A stretch of 64,000 nt of DNA from CATQHS01 sp963422655. GTDB lineage: Bacteria; Actinomycetota; Acidimicrobiia; Acidimicrobiales; Aldehydirespiratoraceae. The stretch lies in assembly GCA_963422655.1 (NCBI GenBank), contig OY730440.1, forward strand, positions 1,178,001 to 1,242,000, given 5' to 3'. This document shows, in pieces, positions 12,867 through 20,434 of this stretch (the first letter of the stretch is position 1; every line of letters begins with the position of its first letter). The translations under genes were made by a program, and so were the position numbers. A model generated the notes under the pieces. That model did no database searches. It saw nothing but the letters and a program-made list of their open reading frames with translations, and was not told the origin of the DNA.

Positions 12867-14054
12867 TTACTGGAGTTTTTGCCAGAGGCGAGCGAGGAAC
12901 GAAGCCATCTGCTCGCGGGTGACTATACCGTCGGGGTCGTAGGTGGTGGCGGTCTTGCCGGCCGTGATACCCAAACCGTAGATGCACTTCACATCATCGG
13001 CGTAATCAGCATCGGCAGCAACGTCGGTGAACGCCAACGACTCGACCACCTGACACTTCTTACCGGCCTGGCGCCAAGCGTTGGCCAAGAACGAAGCCAC
13101 AACCGAACGCGACGCAGGCTGGTCAGGCTCGAACGTCGTGTCGGTAACACCAGTCACGATACCCAGATCGGCCAGACAAGCAATATTGCTGCCATGCGCA
13201 GCCGAAGCAGCCGCATCAGCCCAAACACCATCACTGGCACCCTCCGGGCAAGCCCGCCCCGACTTCACCCACAACCGGGCCAAGAACGAAGCCACATGAG
13301 CCCGAGTCGAAGGCACCTTCGGCTCGAAACTAGTCGCCGTCTTACCCTTGATGACCTCCAAATCCACCAACACGCCGATGTTGCCCCGATGCGGCGAATC
13401 CTTCGCCACATCCACGAACCGATCAACCGTCTCAGGCTTCGGCTTCGGCTCAGGCTCAGGCTTCGGCTCAGTCGGTGTCGACAGCGCTGGCAGCGACGCT
13501 GGAGCCTCGTCGACGTCGGTGACAGTCACCTCAAAGTCGTGGGAGGTGCTGTTCGTGCCGTCGCTGACAGTCACCGTCACCTCGTACACATTGTTGGTGT
13601 CGGTGTCGGCGGGATTCTCGAAATCAGGAGCAGCCTTGAACCGCAACGTCCTGTCCCCGACTGCCGGCGACGAGGACGTAGCCGATGCTAACGAGGACGT
13701 AGCCGATGCTAACGAGGACGTAGCCGATGCTAACGAGGACGTAGCCGATGCCAAGGTGATCAGCGGCGACGAGGACGTAGCCGAGAACAACTCGAACAAG
13801 GCACCATCAGCACCCGACAAGGCCCAACTGAACGAATCGCCCTCGCGATCAACAGCCCTCAAAGCCTGCACCCCGACAGTGTTCTCCTCCACACTCAGAC
13901 CCCGACCGAGAACCTGACCGGTGTCATCGGTAATCGTCGGCGGGTTTCCGCTCGACTGAGCACTCGCCGCGGTTGTCGACAGCAATGAGGACAGCACTAT
14001 TACGGCTATTACGCTCCATGCCGAGCTGGCTCCAGTATTTCCATGAATTTTCAT
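12867..14054 (-). CDS. Secreted cadherin-like protein with three C-terminal SLH-like repeats
   Basis: A 395-residue exported protein. I start at ATG 14052-14054 (MKIHGNTGASSAWS), which has a GGAGGG ribosome site 11 bp upstream. A signal peptide ends near TTAASAQSS. Residues about 40-200 form a cadherin-like region (LSVEENTVGVQALRAVDREG, FEVTVTDVDE), interrupted by four tandem LASATSS heptads. A PEPKPKP-type linker leads to three SLH-like modules, the last reading FTDVAADADYADDVKCIYGL and then TREQMASFLARLW. Such triplets anchor proteins to the cell envelope. A surface or adhesion role is inferred from architecture. Confidence 0.8.
   Translation of the reverse strand: MKIHGNTGASSAWSVIAVIVLSSLLSTTAASAQSSGNPPTITDDTGQVLGRGLSVEENTVGVQALRAVDREGDSFSWALSGADGALFELFSATSSSPLITLASATSSLASATSSLASATSSLASATSSSPAVGDRTLRFKAAPDFENPADTDTNNVYEVTVTVSDGTNSTSHDFEVTVTDVDEAPASLPALSTPTEPKPEPEPKPKPETVDRFVDVAKDSPHRGNIGVLVDLEVIKGKTATSFEPKVPSTRAHVASFLARLWVKSGRACPEGASDGVWADAAASAAHGSNIACLADLGIVTGVTDTTFEPDQPASRSVVASFLANAWRQAGKKCQVVESLAFTDVAADADYADDVKCIYGLGITAGKTATTYDPDGIVTREQMASFLARLWQKLQ
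13672..13755 (-). repeat. Four tandem 21-bp repeats encoding the LASATSS heptad
   Basis: Units start at 13672, 13693, 13714 and 13735. The first three are identical and the fourth differs only at its end. A partial fifth unit (GAGGACGTAGCC) occurs at 13771 after a 15-bp spacer. Because the unit is a multiple of three, copy-number changes keep the frame and would lengthen or shorten a loop in the cadherin-like domain. Confidence 0.9.
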
Positions 14055-14093
14055 AAGACAAGGCCCTCCAATGATCAAGTGAGCAGGCTAACG

Positions 14094-14122
14094 AGTCTAT
14101 GTACAATTAGGTTCTATTGCAA
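14094..14122 (-). promoter_or_regulatory. Candidate promoter of the SLH-protein gene
   Basis: On the minus strand TTGCAA (14117-14122) is followed 17 bases later by TAGACT (14094-14099), about 40 bp before the chosen start codon. Each box matches the sigma-70 consensus in four of six positions. The region is AT-richer than its surroundings. Confidence 0.4.
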
Positions 14123-14170
14123 GTCAGCAGTGTCAGCAATTCGATCTCGGACGCCCAAACCTCAGATCGG

Positions 14171-14210
14171 CCAGACACGTGCAACGCCCCCCAGACACGT
14201 GCAACACCCC
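14171..14210. repeat. Two tandem 20-bp repeats containing CACGTG
   Basis: CCAGACACGTGCAACGCCCC and a copy differing at one base are directly adjacent. Each includes the palindrome CACGTG. They lie 50-80 bp upstream of the candidate SLH-gene promoter, so they could be an upstream regulator site. The rest of 14055-14284 holds no gene I can support. Confidence 0.5.
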
Positions 14211-14284
14211 GTTGTGGCCACCAGTTTCGCTCCACCCGGCGGTCGCGGCCAGCTCAGCGCACCCCCACCGACCGGCCCGGACCC

Positions 14285-15934
14285 TCAGGGGGCTCGGGTC
14301 TCTGGTAACAGTATCCGCCCTTCGAAGGGAGGGTCGGTCGGGAAGAAGGCGCCGTCGGCATGAACGAGCCGGCCATGGACCCACACTGCATCCATACCGT
14401 CGGGAGGCGTGAGCGGATCGGTGAAATCGTTGCGTTCGGTCACGTTGTCCCAGTCGACGAGCACGAGCGAGGCATCAGCACCGGGCCGTAGCACCGGGTC
14501 CGCCAACCCCAGGAAACGACACGGGAGCGTGCTCAGCCGGAAGATGATCTCCGACAGCGGGATCTGCATCTCCCGGGCCATGCGCAGCGCTTTGGGGAAG
14601 GCACCGATAGACCGGGGATGAGGTTTCTGACCGGGCCCGGGCACCAGCCCGTCGGTGCAGATCGCCATGGTGGGCCGGCGGAAGAACCGCTCCACCGTCG
14701 CCTCGTTGCCGTAATGGGTGATGATGCCGATCTCGCCTCGATTGGCCACGAAGAAGTCGAAAACTGCCTCGTAGGCCTCCGGGGAGGCCAAATCACCGCG
14801 GCCGGCGGCCCGGGCCACGTCACCGAGCCGGCGACCCAGGAAGGCATCGCCCACCCCCGGACGCACCCCGGCGATCTGGATGCCTTCCAGGCCACCGCAG
14901 AACTCCACGAAGTTGTCCCAAGTGGTGGTGTCGCCCCGAATCTTTGCGTAAGCGGTCCGGCGCCAGGCCGGATCCTGGAGCCGAGCCAGGAACTCCTCAC
15001 GGCTGCCGGCTCGGATCTCGGGCGGGAAGATGGCGTCTCCGGTGGTGCTCCCGGCCGGCCACGGATACATGTTTTCCATGGTGGGGATGGAGCCGGACGC
15101 GTCGTCGATCCTGGCTGCTACCGCCTCGAACCGGTCCCAATTGCGACGGCCGGCGATCTTGGTGTGCTCGTTGCAGTAGGCGCCACCCCCGTCCACGGCC
15201 GCGGTGATCACTTCGTCGAGGGCGGTCAGGATCTCGTCGCTCTCAGACCGCAGGTGAGGGAACAACGCCGCCGGTCTCACCTGGTTGAAAGCCCGGACCA
15301 GCTCGGTGATCTCACGCTGGTCGGAGTAGACGGCCGGGTTGTAGACCAGCCCGGTCGACAGCCCCAGGGTCCACGGTGCCTCTCGCCGCACCACCGTAGC
15401 CATGGCCCGAAGCTGCTCGTCGTCGGCGATCCGGGCCAGGTTGCCCATGACCAAGCGGCGTACGGCACTGTGCCCCAGGTACAACCCCATGTCGGTGATC
15501 GAGCGGCCCCGGTGCCAACGGTAGAATTCCTCCACCGACGACCAGGTCCACTCACCGGCGATGGTGCCGTCGAGGGGCGCGAGCTGAGCCGCGTACTCGT
15601 GACGCTGGTCAACCGCCACCGGGGCCGGGGACAGACCGTCGACTCCGCAGATCCGCTTGGTGACCCCACCTCGCAACGAGAGCTCGCAGGCGACGGGAAT
15701 GCCATGGCGGCCTATACGAGTACCGGCCAAGGCCCCATGATTGTGGGTGTCGACGAAGCCGGGGCAGAGCACCCGCTGGCGGCCGTCGACGGTCACGTCG
15801 GCTCCTCGTGCCGCGGTCGCCGGTACCGCGCCCAAGTGGGTGATGCGATCGTCAGTCACCAACACGTCGCCTTGGTAGGGCTCGGTATGGCCGTCGCCGG
15901 TGACGATCACCACATCGGAGATCAACTGCTGCAC
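14285..15934 (-). CDS. N-acyl-D-amino-acid deacylase-type amidohydrolase
   Basis: A 549-residue member of the metal-dependent amidohydrolase superfamily, D-aminoacylase branch. It has the N-terminal composite domain, then LCPGFVDTHNHGALA with two metal-binding His, LGLSTGLVYNPAVYSDQREI, CNEHTKIAGRR with further metal or catalytic residues, ICTDGLVPGPGQKPHPRSIG and a C-terminal PGADASLVLVDW. The best-known members hydrolyse N-acyl-D-amino acids, but others act on dihydropyrimidine-like or aryl substrates. It is a single gene on its strand, so no pathway is evident. Confidence 0.85.
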   Translation of the reverse strand: MQQLISDVVIVTGDGHTEPYQGDVLVTDDRITHLGAVPATAARGADVTVDGRQRVLCPGFVDTHNHGALAGTRIGRHGIPVACELSLRGGVTKRICGVDGLSPAPVAVDQRHEYAAQLAPLDGTIAGEWTWSSVEEFYRWHRGRSITDMGLYLGHSAVRRLVMGNLARIADDEQLRAMATVVRREAPWTLGLSTGLVYNPAVYSDQREITELVRAFNQVRPAALFPHLRSESDEILTALDEVITAAVDGGGAYCNEHTKIAGRRNWDRFEAVAARIDDASGSIPTMENMYPWPAGSTTGDAIFPPEIRAGSREEFLARLQDPAWRRTAYAKIRGDTTTWDNFVEFCGGLEGIQIAGVRPGVGDAFLGRRLGDVARAAGRGDLASPEAYEAVFDFFVANRGEIGIITHYGNEATVERFFRRPTMAICTDGLVPGPGQKPHPRSIGAFPKALRMAREMQIPLSEIIFRLSTLPCRFLGLADPVLRPGADASLVLVDWDNVTERNDFTDPLTPPDGMDAVWVHGRLVHADGAFFPTDPPFEGRILLPETRAP

Positions 15935-16054
15935 GCCCTCACCGTAGACCCAGCCAGGAGCGACACCTACCAGCCCGAGACCACCGAAGTCCCCGTTCTC
16001 TCGTCCCCTCCCCCCTTCTTACCGCTCAGCCGGTAGGGAACGTACCCTGCTCAG

Positions 16055-17344
16055 GTGAGGCAAGCTTCGACCCTGACCCGTCGGTGGGATGGTGACAGCC
16101 CTATGGGCGAGCGCGAGTTCGTCTTCTTCATGGCATTGATGACTGCTATGTCGGCGCTGGCCATCGACGTGATACTGCCGGCTTTCGCAGCCATGCGGCC
16201 TGATTTCGGGCTGGCTGCCGACTCCACCGAGCTCTCGCTGACGGTGACGTTCTTCATCTTCGGCGTCGCCATGGGGAACATGTTCTTCGGCCCCGTTAGC
16301 GACGCTTTGGGCCGCAAACCTGTACTGCTCGCGAGCCTGGCCCTGTACGCGATCTCGGCTCTGGCCGCAGCCCTGGCCTCATCGCTGACCATGTTCCTCG
16401 TCAGCCGATTCTGCTGGGGGATGGCCGCCGCCGGACCGAGAACACTGAGCCAGACCATCGTGCGGGATCGGTTCGCCGGAGACGCCATGGCCCGGGTCAT
16501 GGCCCTCGTGCAGTCGGTGTTCTTCTTGGCTCCGATGGCGGGTCCTCTCATCGGGAAGGGCCTGGTAGAACTCGGTTCGTGGCGATACGTCATGGCTTTC
16601 GGAGTGTTCGTAGCCGTCGCGACCGCGCTCTGGTCTCTGCGGTTGCCCGAAACTCTGGATCCTCGGAACCGCCGACCGTTGCGGTTCGGAACCACGCTGA
16701 GGGGGATCCGAACGGTGATGGGCAACCGGGTGACGTTGGGCTACACCTTGGCCGTCACGTTCGGCTTCGGTGCTTTTCTGCCCTTTCTGGGGAGCTCCGA
16801 ACTGGTCTTCGACACCGTGTTCGACCGATCGGGCTGGTTCGTCCCCTACTTCTCGTTGATGGGCCTGCTGCTGGCCGCGGTGGCACTGGGAGTGAGCCGG
16901 GCTCTGCGCATCGTGTCAGCAGCTCGGTTAGGCGCCTACCTGGGAGGGACGTTCGTCACCTCATCGGCCCTTCTGGCCTTGGTGACCGCCCTTGGGGGAG
17001 GGCGACCCCCCTTTTGGGGATGGCTTCTCGTCTACACCCTGGCCGTGGGCAGCCACGCCGCTTTCTTTCCCATCTGCTTGAGCCTGGCCCTCGAGCCGAT
17101 GGGCAAGATGGCAGGTACTGCCGCGGCCGCCATCGGGTTCGTGAGCATGCTGGTGGGCGCAATACTGGCCTCTTTCGTCGATCGGGCCATAGACGCTACG
17201 GTGACCCCGATAGCGGTCGGCTATCTCGGCTACGGCTCTATCGCCTTGGTATTTCAGCTCTGGGCCCAGGCCGGTCGGCCTCCGGCAGCGGCCGGTCGAT
17301 CAGCCCACGCCGTTGGCCCGCAGGAAAGCCAGGGTGCGTTCTAG
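16055..17344 (+). CDS. MFS transporter, Bcr/CflA-like drug efflux
   Basis: A 429-residue membrane protein with 12 predicted helices. It resembles the Bcr/CflA subfamily: ALAIDVILPAFAAMRPDFGL in helix 1, the loop motif FGPVSDALGRKPVLL after helix 2, and GMAAAGPRTLSQTIVRDRF in helix 4. The GTG at 16055 is the longest start; ATG 16103 (MGEREFVFF) would begin directly before helix 1 and is equally plausible. The last 15 codons overlap the end of the convergent dienelactone hydrolase gene. The substrate is not readable from the sequence. Confidence 0.82.
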   Translation: MRQASTLTRRWDGDSPMGEREFVFFMALMTAMSALAIDVILPAFAAMRPDFGLAADSTELSLTVTFFIFGVAMGNMFFGPVSDALGRKPVLLASLALYAISALAAALASSLTMFLVSRFCWGMAAAGPRTLSQTIVRDRFAGDAMARVMALVQSVFFLAPMAGPLIGKGLVELGSWRYVMAFGVFVAVATALWSLRLPETLDPRNRRPLRFGTTLRGIRTVMGNRVTLGYTLAVTFGFGAFLPFLGSSELVFDTVFDRSGWFVPYFSLMGLLLAAVALGVSRALRIVSAARLGAYLGGTFVTSSALLALVTALGGGRPPFWGWLLVYTLAVGSHAAFFPICLSLALEPMGKMAGTAAAAIGFVSMLVGAILASFVDRAIDATVTPIAVGYLGYGSIALVFQLWAQAGRPPAAAGRSAHAVGPQESQGAF

Positions 17345-17965
17345 GGCCAGCTCGGCCGACGCTTTGTGATAGGAATCCCGTACGTCGCAGTTGAACCCGT
17401 GGTCGGCGCCCTCATAGACATGCACGATCACGTCCGGATGGGCCGCGGCCACCTCATCCACATCGGACATGGGGATCATGGGATCGAGCTCACCGAAGTG
17501 CAGCATGGTCGGTGCGGCCGGGATCCGGTCGATGAACTGGTGGACCTGCCCACCGTAGTAACCGACGGCGGCCGCCACGGGCAGGGCGTGAGCGGCCAGC
17601 CAGGCCAGGCCGCCGCCGTAGCAGTAGCCGACCACCGCTACCGGCCCGGTGCCGACACAGTGGTCGACCGCAGCGCCGATGTCTGACACTGCGTCGTCCC
17701 AGTCCAGCCTGTCCCGCAGCCCCCGGCCCCGTTGCGCACCCTCGGCCGTGTAGTCGAGCTCGATACCGGGCTCGGCCCGGTCGAAGACGGCCGGGGCGAT
17801 GGCCCGGTAGCCCAACCCGGCGAACCGATCGACCACCGATCGGATGTGGGCGTTGACGCCGAACACTTCTTGGAGCACCACCACCACCGAGGTGGCCCCT
17901 TGGGGATTCACCTCGTAACCGGTCAGGACGTGCCCGTCATCAGCTTGCAATTCAACCTTTGTCAT
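17300..17965 (-). CDS. Dienelactone hydrolase family protein
   Basis: A 221-residue alpha/beta hydrolase starting at ATG 17963-17965 (MTKVELQADDGHVL). The triad is visible: nucleophile Cys in VGYCYGGG, Asp in HFGELDPMIP, and His in GADHGFNCD. The length matches family members of about 220-240 residues. In aromatic degradation these open dienelactones, but many are general carboxyl-ester hydrolases and no chlorocatechol genes are present here. It converges on the MFS gene with a 45-bp overlap. Confidence 0.87.
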   Translation of the reverse strand: MTKVELQADDGHVLTGYEVNPQGATSVVVVLQEVFGVNAHIRSVVDRFAGLGYRAIAPAVFDRAEPGIELDYTAEGAQRGRGLRDRLDWDDAVSDIGAAVDHCVGTGPVAVVGYCYGGGLAWLAAHALPVAAAVGYYGGQVHQFIDRIPAAPTMLHFGELDPMIPMSDVDEVAAAHPDVIVHVYEGADHGFNCDVRDSYHKASAELALERTLAFLRANGVG

Positions 17966-18183
17966 GGACCCGTATTCTAAGGGCGACCGGCGCCGGGCGT
18001 GAGTTTTCCATGGCTGCGGGTGGCGCCCAGCCATTTTACGGCGCGCTCGATATCGACATGCTAGGTTCGCCACCCCTCAGACCGGGGGCAACCTCGCTGA
18101 GCCACCAGCTCGGAAGTGGAGTGGTTGCCAGGCGTTACCGTTCGTCTGCCGGGATGTCAACATTCAGCCCAAGGAGAAACCCA

Positions 18184-20277
18184 ATGGCAAGCACAAACAC
18201 AAGAACCAGGAAGCCGCTCGCATTCTTGGCCGCTCTGGCCCTGATCTCGGGGGCGATCGTATCGGTCCCGTTGACGGCTGGTGCTCAGGAAAGCCAACCT
18301 GAAGCCGCCACCGAGCCCTTCACTCTCACCATCTTGCACAACAATGATGGCGAGTCGAAGCTCCTGCCCGATGAGGACGCCGGGTATCCCGGCGTGGCTC
18401 GCTTTGCCGCCTCGATGAAGCTGCTGCAAGCCGCAGCCGCTGCCGACGGTAACGGCGTCATCACCCTCACCTCGGGCGACAACTTCCTGGCTTCTCAGGA
18501 ACTGGGGGTCTCGCTGGCCCGTGAAGGCGCACTGTACGACTCGGTGGCTCTCAGCGGCCTTTACGACGCCATGGCCTTGGGCAACCACGATTTCGACTTG
18601 GGACCCGAGGTGGCAGCCCGCTTCATCGGAGGGTTCACTCCATCGATTCCGTTCCTGTCGGCCAACCTGGACTTCTCCGCAGAACCAGCGCTGAAGGCTC
18701 TTGTCGACTCCGGCACTCTGGCCGGCAGCACCGTCGTGGAGACCGGCGGGCAAAAGATCGGTGTCATCGGAGCGGTGACCACCCAGCTCCCCAACATCTC
18801 CACCCCTCGCAACGTCGTCGTCTCAGAGGTGAAAGCGGCCGTGCTGGCCGCAGCCGAGTCGCTGACCACCCAAGGGGTCGACAAGATCATCCTGGTCAGT
18901 CATCTCCAGGACGTGGCCGAAGAGACCGCCTTGGTGGCCGATCTGGTCGGCGTGGACGTGGTGATCGCCGGAGGCGGCGACGACCTGCTGCGCAATGAGA
19001 GCGACACCTGCATGCCAGACGAAGATCCGGCCGGCCCGTACCCGACCATGGTGGCCGACTCCACCGGTACCGAAGTACCGGTCATCACCGCACCGGGCGG
19101 CTACCGGTGCATAGGAGCGCTCAGCGTCACCTTCGATGCCAGCGGCAAGATCCTCAAAACCACCGGTCGATCCATCGGAGTGGCCATGGACGTAGTGCCC
19201 GACCCGGCCGTGCAGACCAGCGTGATCGAGCCCCTGAGCGCGGCTGTAGCCGTCATCGACTCCGACGTCATCGGTTCCAGCGAGGTGGACTTGGACGGTC
19301 GCCGGACCATGGTCCGCACCACCGCCACCAATCAGGGCAACCTGCATGCCGACGCTCTGCGGGCCTCCGCCGCCAACTTGGCTGCCGCCTTCGGGAGCCC
19401 GGTACCCGATGTCGGCTTGCAGAACGGCGGAGGAATCCGCAACGACGCCGTGATCTCGGCCGGGTCCATAACCACTGGCGACACCTGGGACATCGCTCCG
19501 TTCAGCAACTTCGTGGTGGTGGGCGCGGTGCCTCGTGAGACCTTCCATGTGCTGCTGGAGCAGGCCGTGGACCGGATCCCCGGGGCCGGGGGCCAGTTCA
19601 CACAGGTATCGGGGTTCACCTTCACCTACGACCCGTCGGCTCCGGCCCGTGAGACCGACCGGGACGGGGACTGCTCACTGGCCGGCAATCCCGGAGAGAG
19701 GATCCGAGAAGTGACTCTCGACGACGGAACCATCATAGTGAAAGACGGGGGGGTGATGCCCGGTGACCCGGTGGTGGTGGCCACCATCGACTTCCTCGCC
19801 GGCGGTGGAGACTGCTACCCGCTCTCCGACATCGAGTTCACGAAGTTGGGTGTCAGCTACCAGCAGGCCTTGGCCAACTACATCTCCACCGATCTGAACG
19901 GCGTCATCACCGCGGCTGATTACCCGGCCGGCGGTGAAGACCGGATCGTCGCCTCGGTTCGGGAGTCGCCGACTCCGGAACCGACTCCGGAACCGACTCC
20001 GGAACCGACTCCGGAACCGACTCCGGAACCGACTCCGGAACCGACTCCGGAACCGACTCCCGAACCGACTCCCGAACCGACTCCCGAACCCGCAGCACAG
20101 GTCACGGTCAGCTCCGGTGACAGCTTGTGGCGCATCGCAGCCACCCATCTCGGTTCCGGGACCCGCTGGCAGGAGGTCTTCGAGCTCAACAAGGGCCGGA
20201 CCCAGGCCGACGGCCGGACTCTGACCAACGCCAACCTGATCTTCATCGGTTGGGTACTGGAACTCCCGACCGGCTGA
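18184..20277 (+). CDS. Exported 5'-nucleotidase/metallophosphoesterase with LysM tail
   Basis: A 697-residue secreted enzyme. The start ATG 18184 follows an AAGGAG site; the longer open frame upstream lacks one. A signal peptide ends near TAGAQES. The metallophosphoesterase domain has ILHNNDGES, TSGDNFLASQ and ALGNHDFDLG; the first motif is D55-x-E57 rather than the classical D-x-H. The C-terminal 5'-nucleotidase domain has LQNGGGIRNDA and WDIAPFSNFVVV. Ten PTPE repeats form a rigid linker to a C-terminal LysM (VSSGDSLWRIAATHLGSG), which should bind peptidoglycan. It likely releases phosphate from nucleotides at the cell surface. The adjacent nuclease gene supports this. Confidence 0.9.
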   Translation: MASTNTRTRKPLAFLAALALISGAIVSVPLTAGAQESQPEAATEPFTLTILHNNDGESKLLPDEDAGYPGVARFAASMKLLQAAAAADGNGVITLTSGDNFLASQELGVSLAREGALYDSVALSGLYDAMALGNHDFDLGPEVAARFIGGFTPSIPFLSANLDFSAEPALKALVDSGTLAGSTVVETGGQKIGVIGAVTTQLPNISTPRNVVVSEVKAAVLAAAESLTTQGVDKIILVSHLQDVAEETALVADLVGVDVVIAGGGDDLLRNESDTCMPDEDPAGPYPTMVADSTGTEVPVITAPGGYRCIGALSVTFDASGKILKTTGRSIGVAMDVVPDPAVQTSVIEPLSAAVAVIDSDVIGSSEVDLDGRRTMVRTTATNQGNLHADALRASAANLAAAFGSPVPDVGLQNGGGIRNDAVISAGSITTGDTWDIAPFSNFVVVGAVPRETFHVLLEQAVDRIPGAGGQFTQVSGFTFTYDPSAPARETDRDGDCSLAGNPGERIREVTLDDGTIIVKDGGVMPGDPVVVATIDFLAGGGDCYPLSDIEFTKLGVSYQQALANYISTDLNGVITAADYPAGGEDRIVASVRESPTPEPTPEPTPEPTPEPTPEPTPEPTPEPTPEPTPEPTPEPAAQVTVSSGDSLWRIAATHLGSGTRWQEVFELNKGRTQADGRTLTNANLIFIGWVLELPTG
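19969..20088 (+). repeat. Ten tandem 12-bp repeats encoding PTPE
   Basis: CCGACTCCGGAA occurs seven times, then three units carry CCC in place of CCG before GAA. The array is exactly 120 bp and encodes the linker before LysM. It opens artefactual long frames on other strands. Confidence 0.95.
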
Positions 20278-20300
20278 ATCGGGAACCGCACAGAGATCGT

Positions 20301-20342
20301 TGACGGTGTGTTCTCGGCCGGTTGGCCGAGAACACACCGTCA
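20301..20342. terminator. 19-bp perfect stem-loop after the 5'-nucleotidase gene
   Basis: An inverted repeat with arms TGACGGTGTGTTCTCGGCC and its exact complement closes a 4-base loop (GGTT), 23 bp past the stop codon. It is one of the strongest hairpins in the window. A 15-bp direct repeat (GTCATCTGATCTTC core, twice) follows at about 20338-20367. Confidence 0.8.
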
Positions 20343-20434
20343 TCTGATCTTCGTCATCTGATCTTCGAAACATCTCGACGCCAACGGTCCGACGACAACG
20401 GCCCGAAGCTGACTTTGAACAGGAAAGGTGTCTC

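Noticed and set aside
12598..12987. Minus-strand 129-codon frame downstream of the SLH gene
   Set aside because: It overlaps the SLH coding end and the strong terminator hairpin, and has no recognisable domain or ribosome site.
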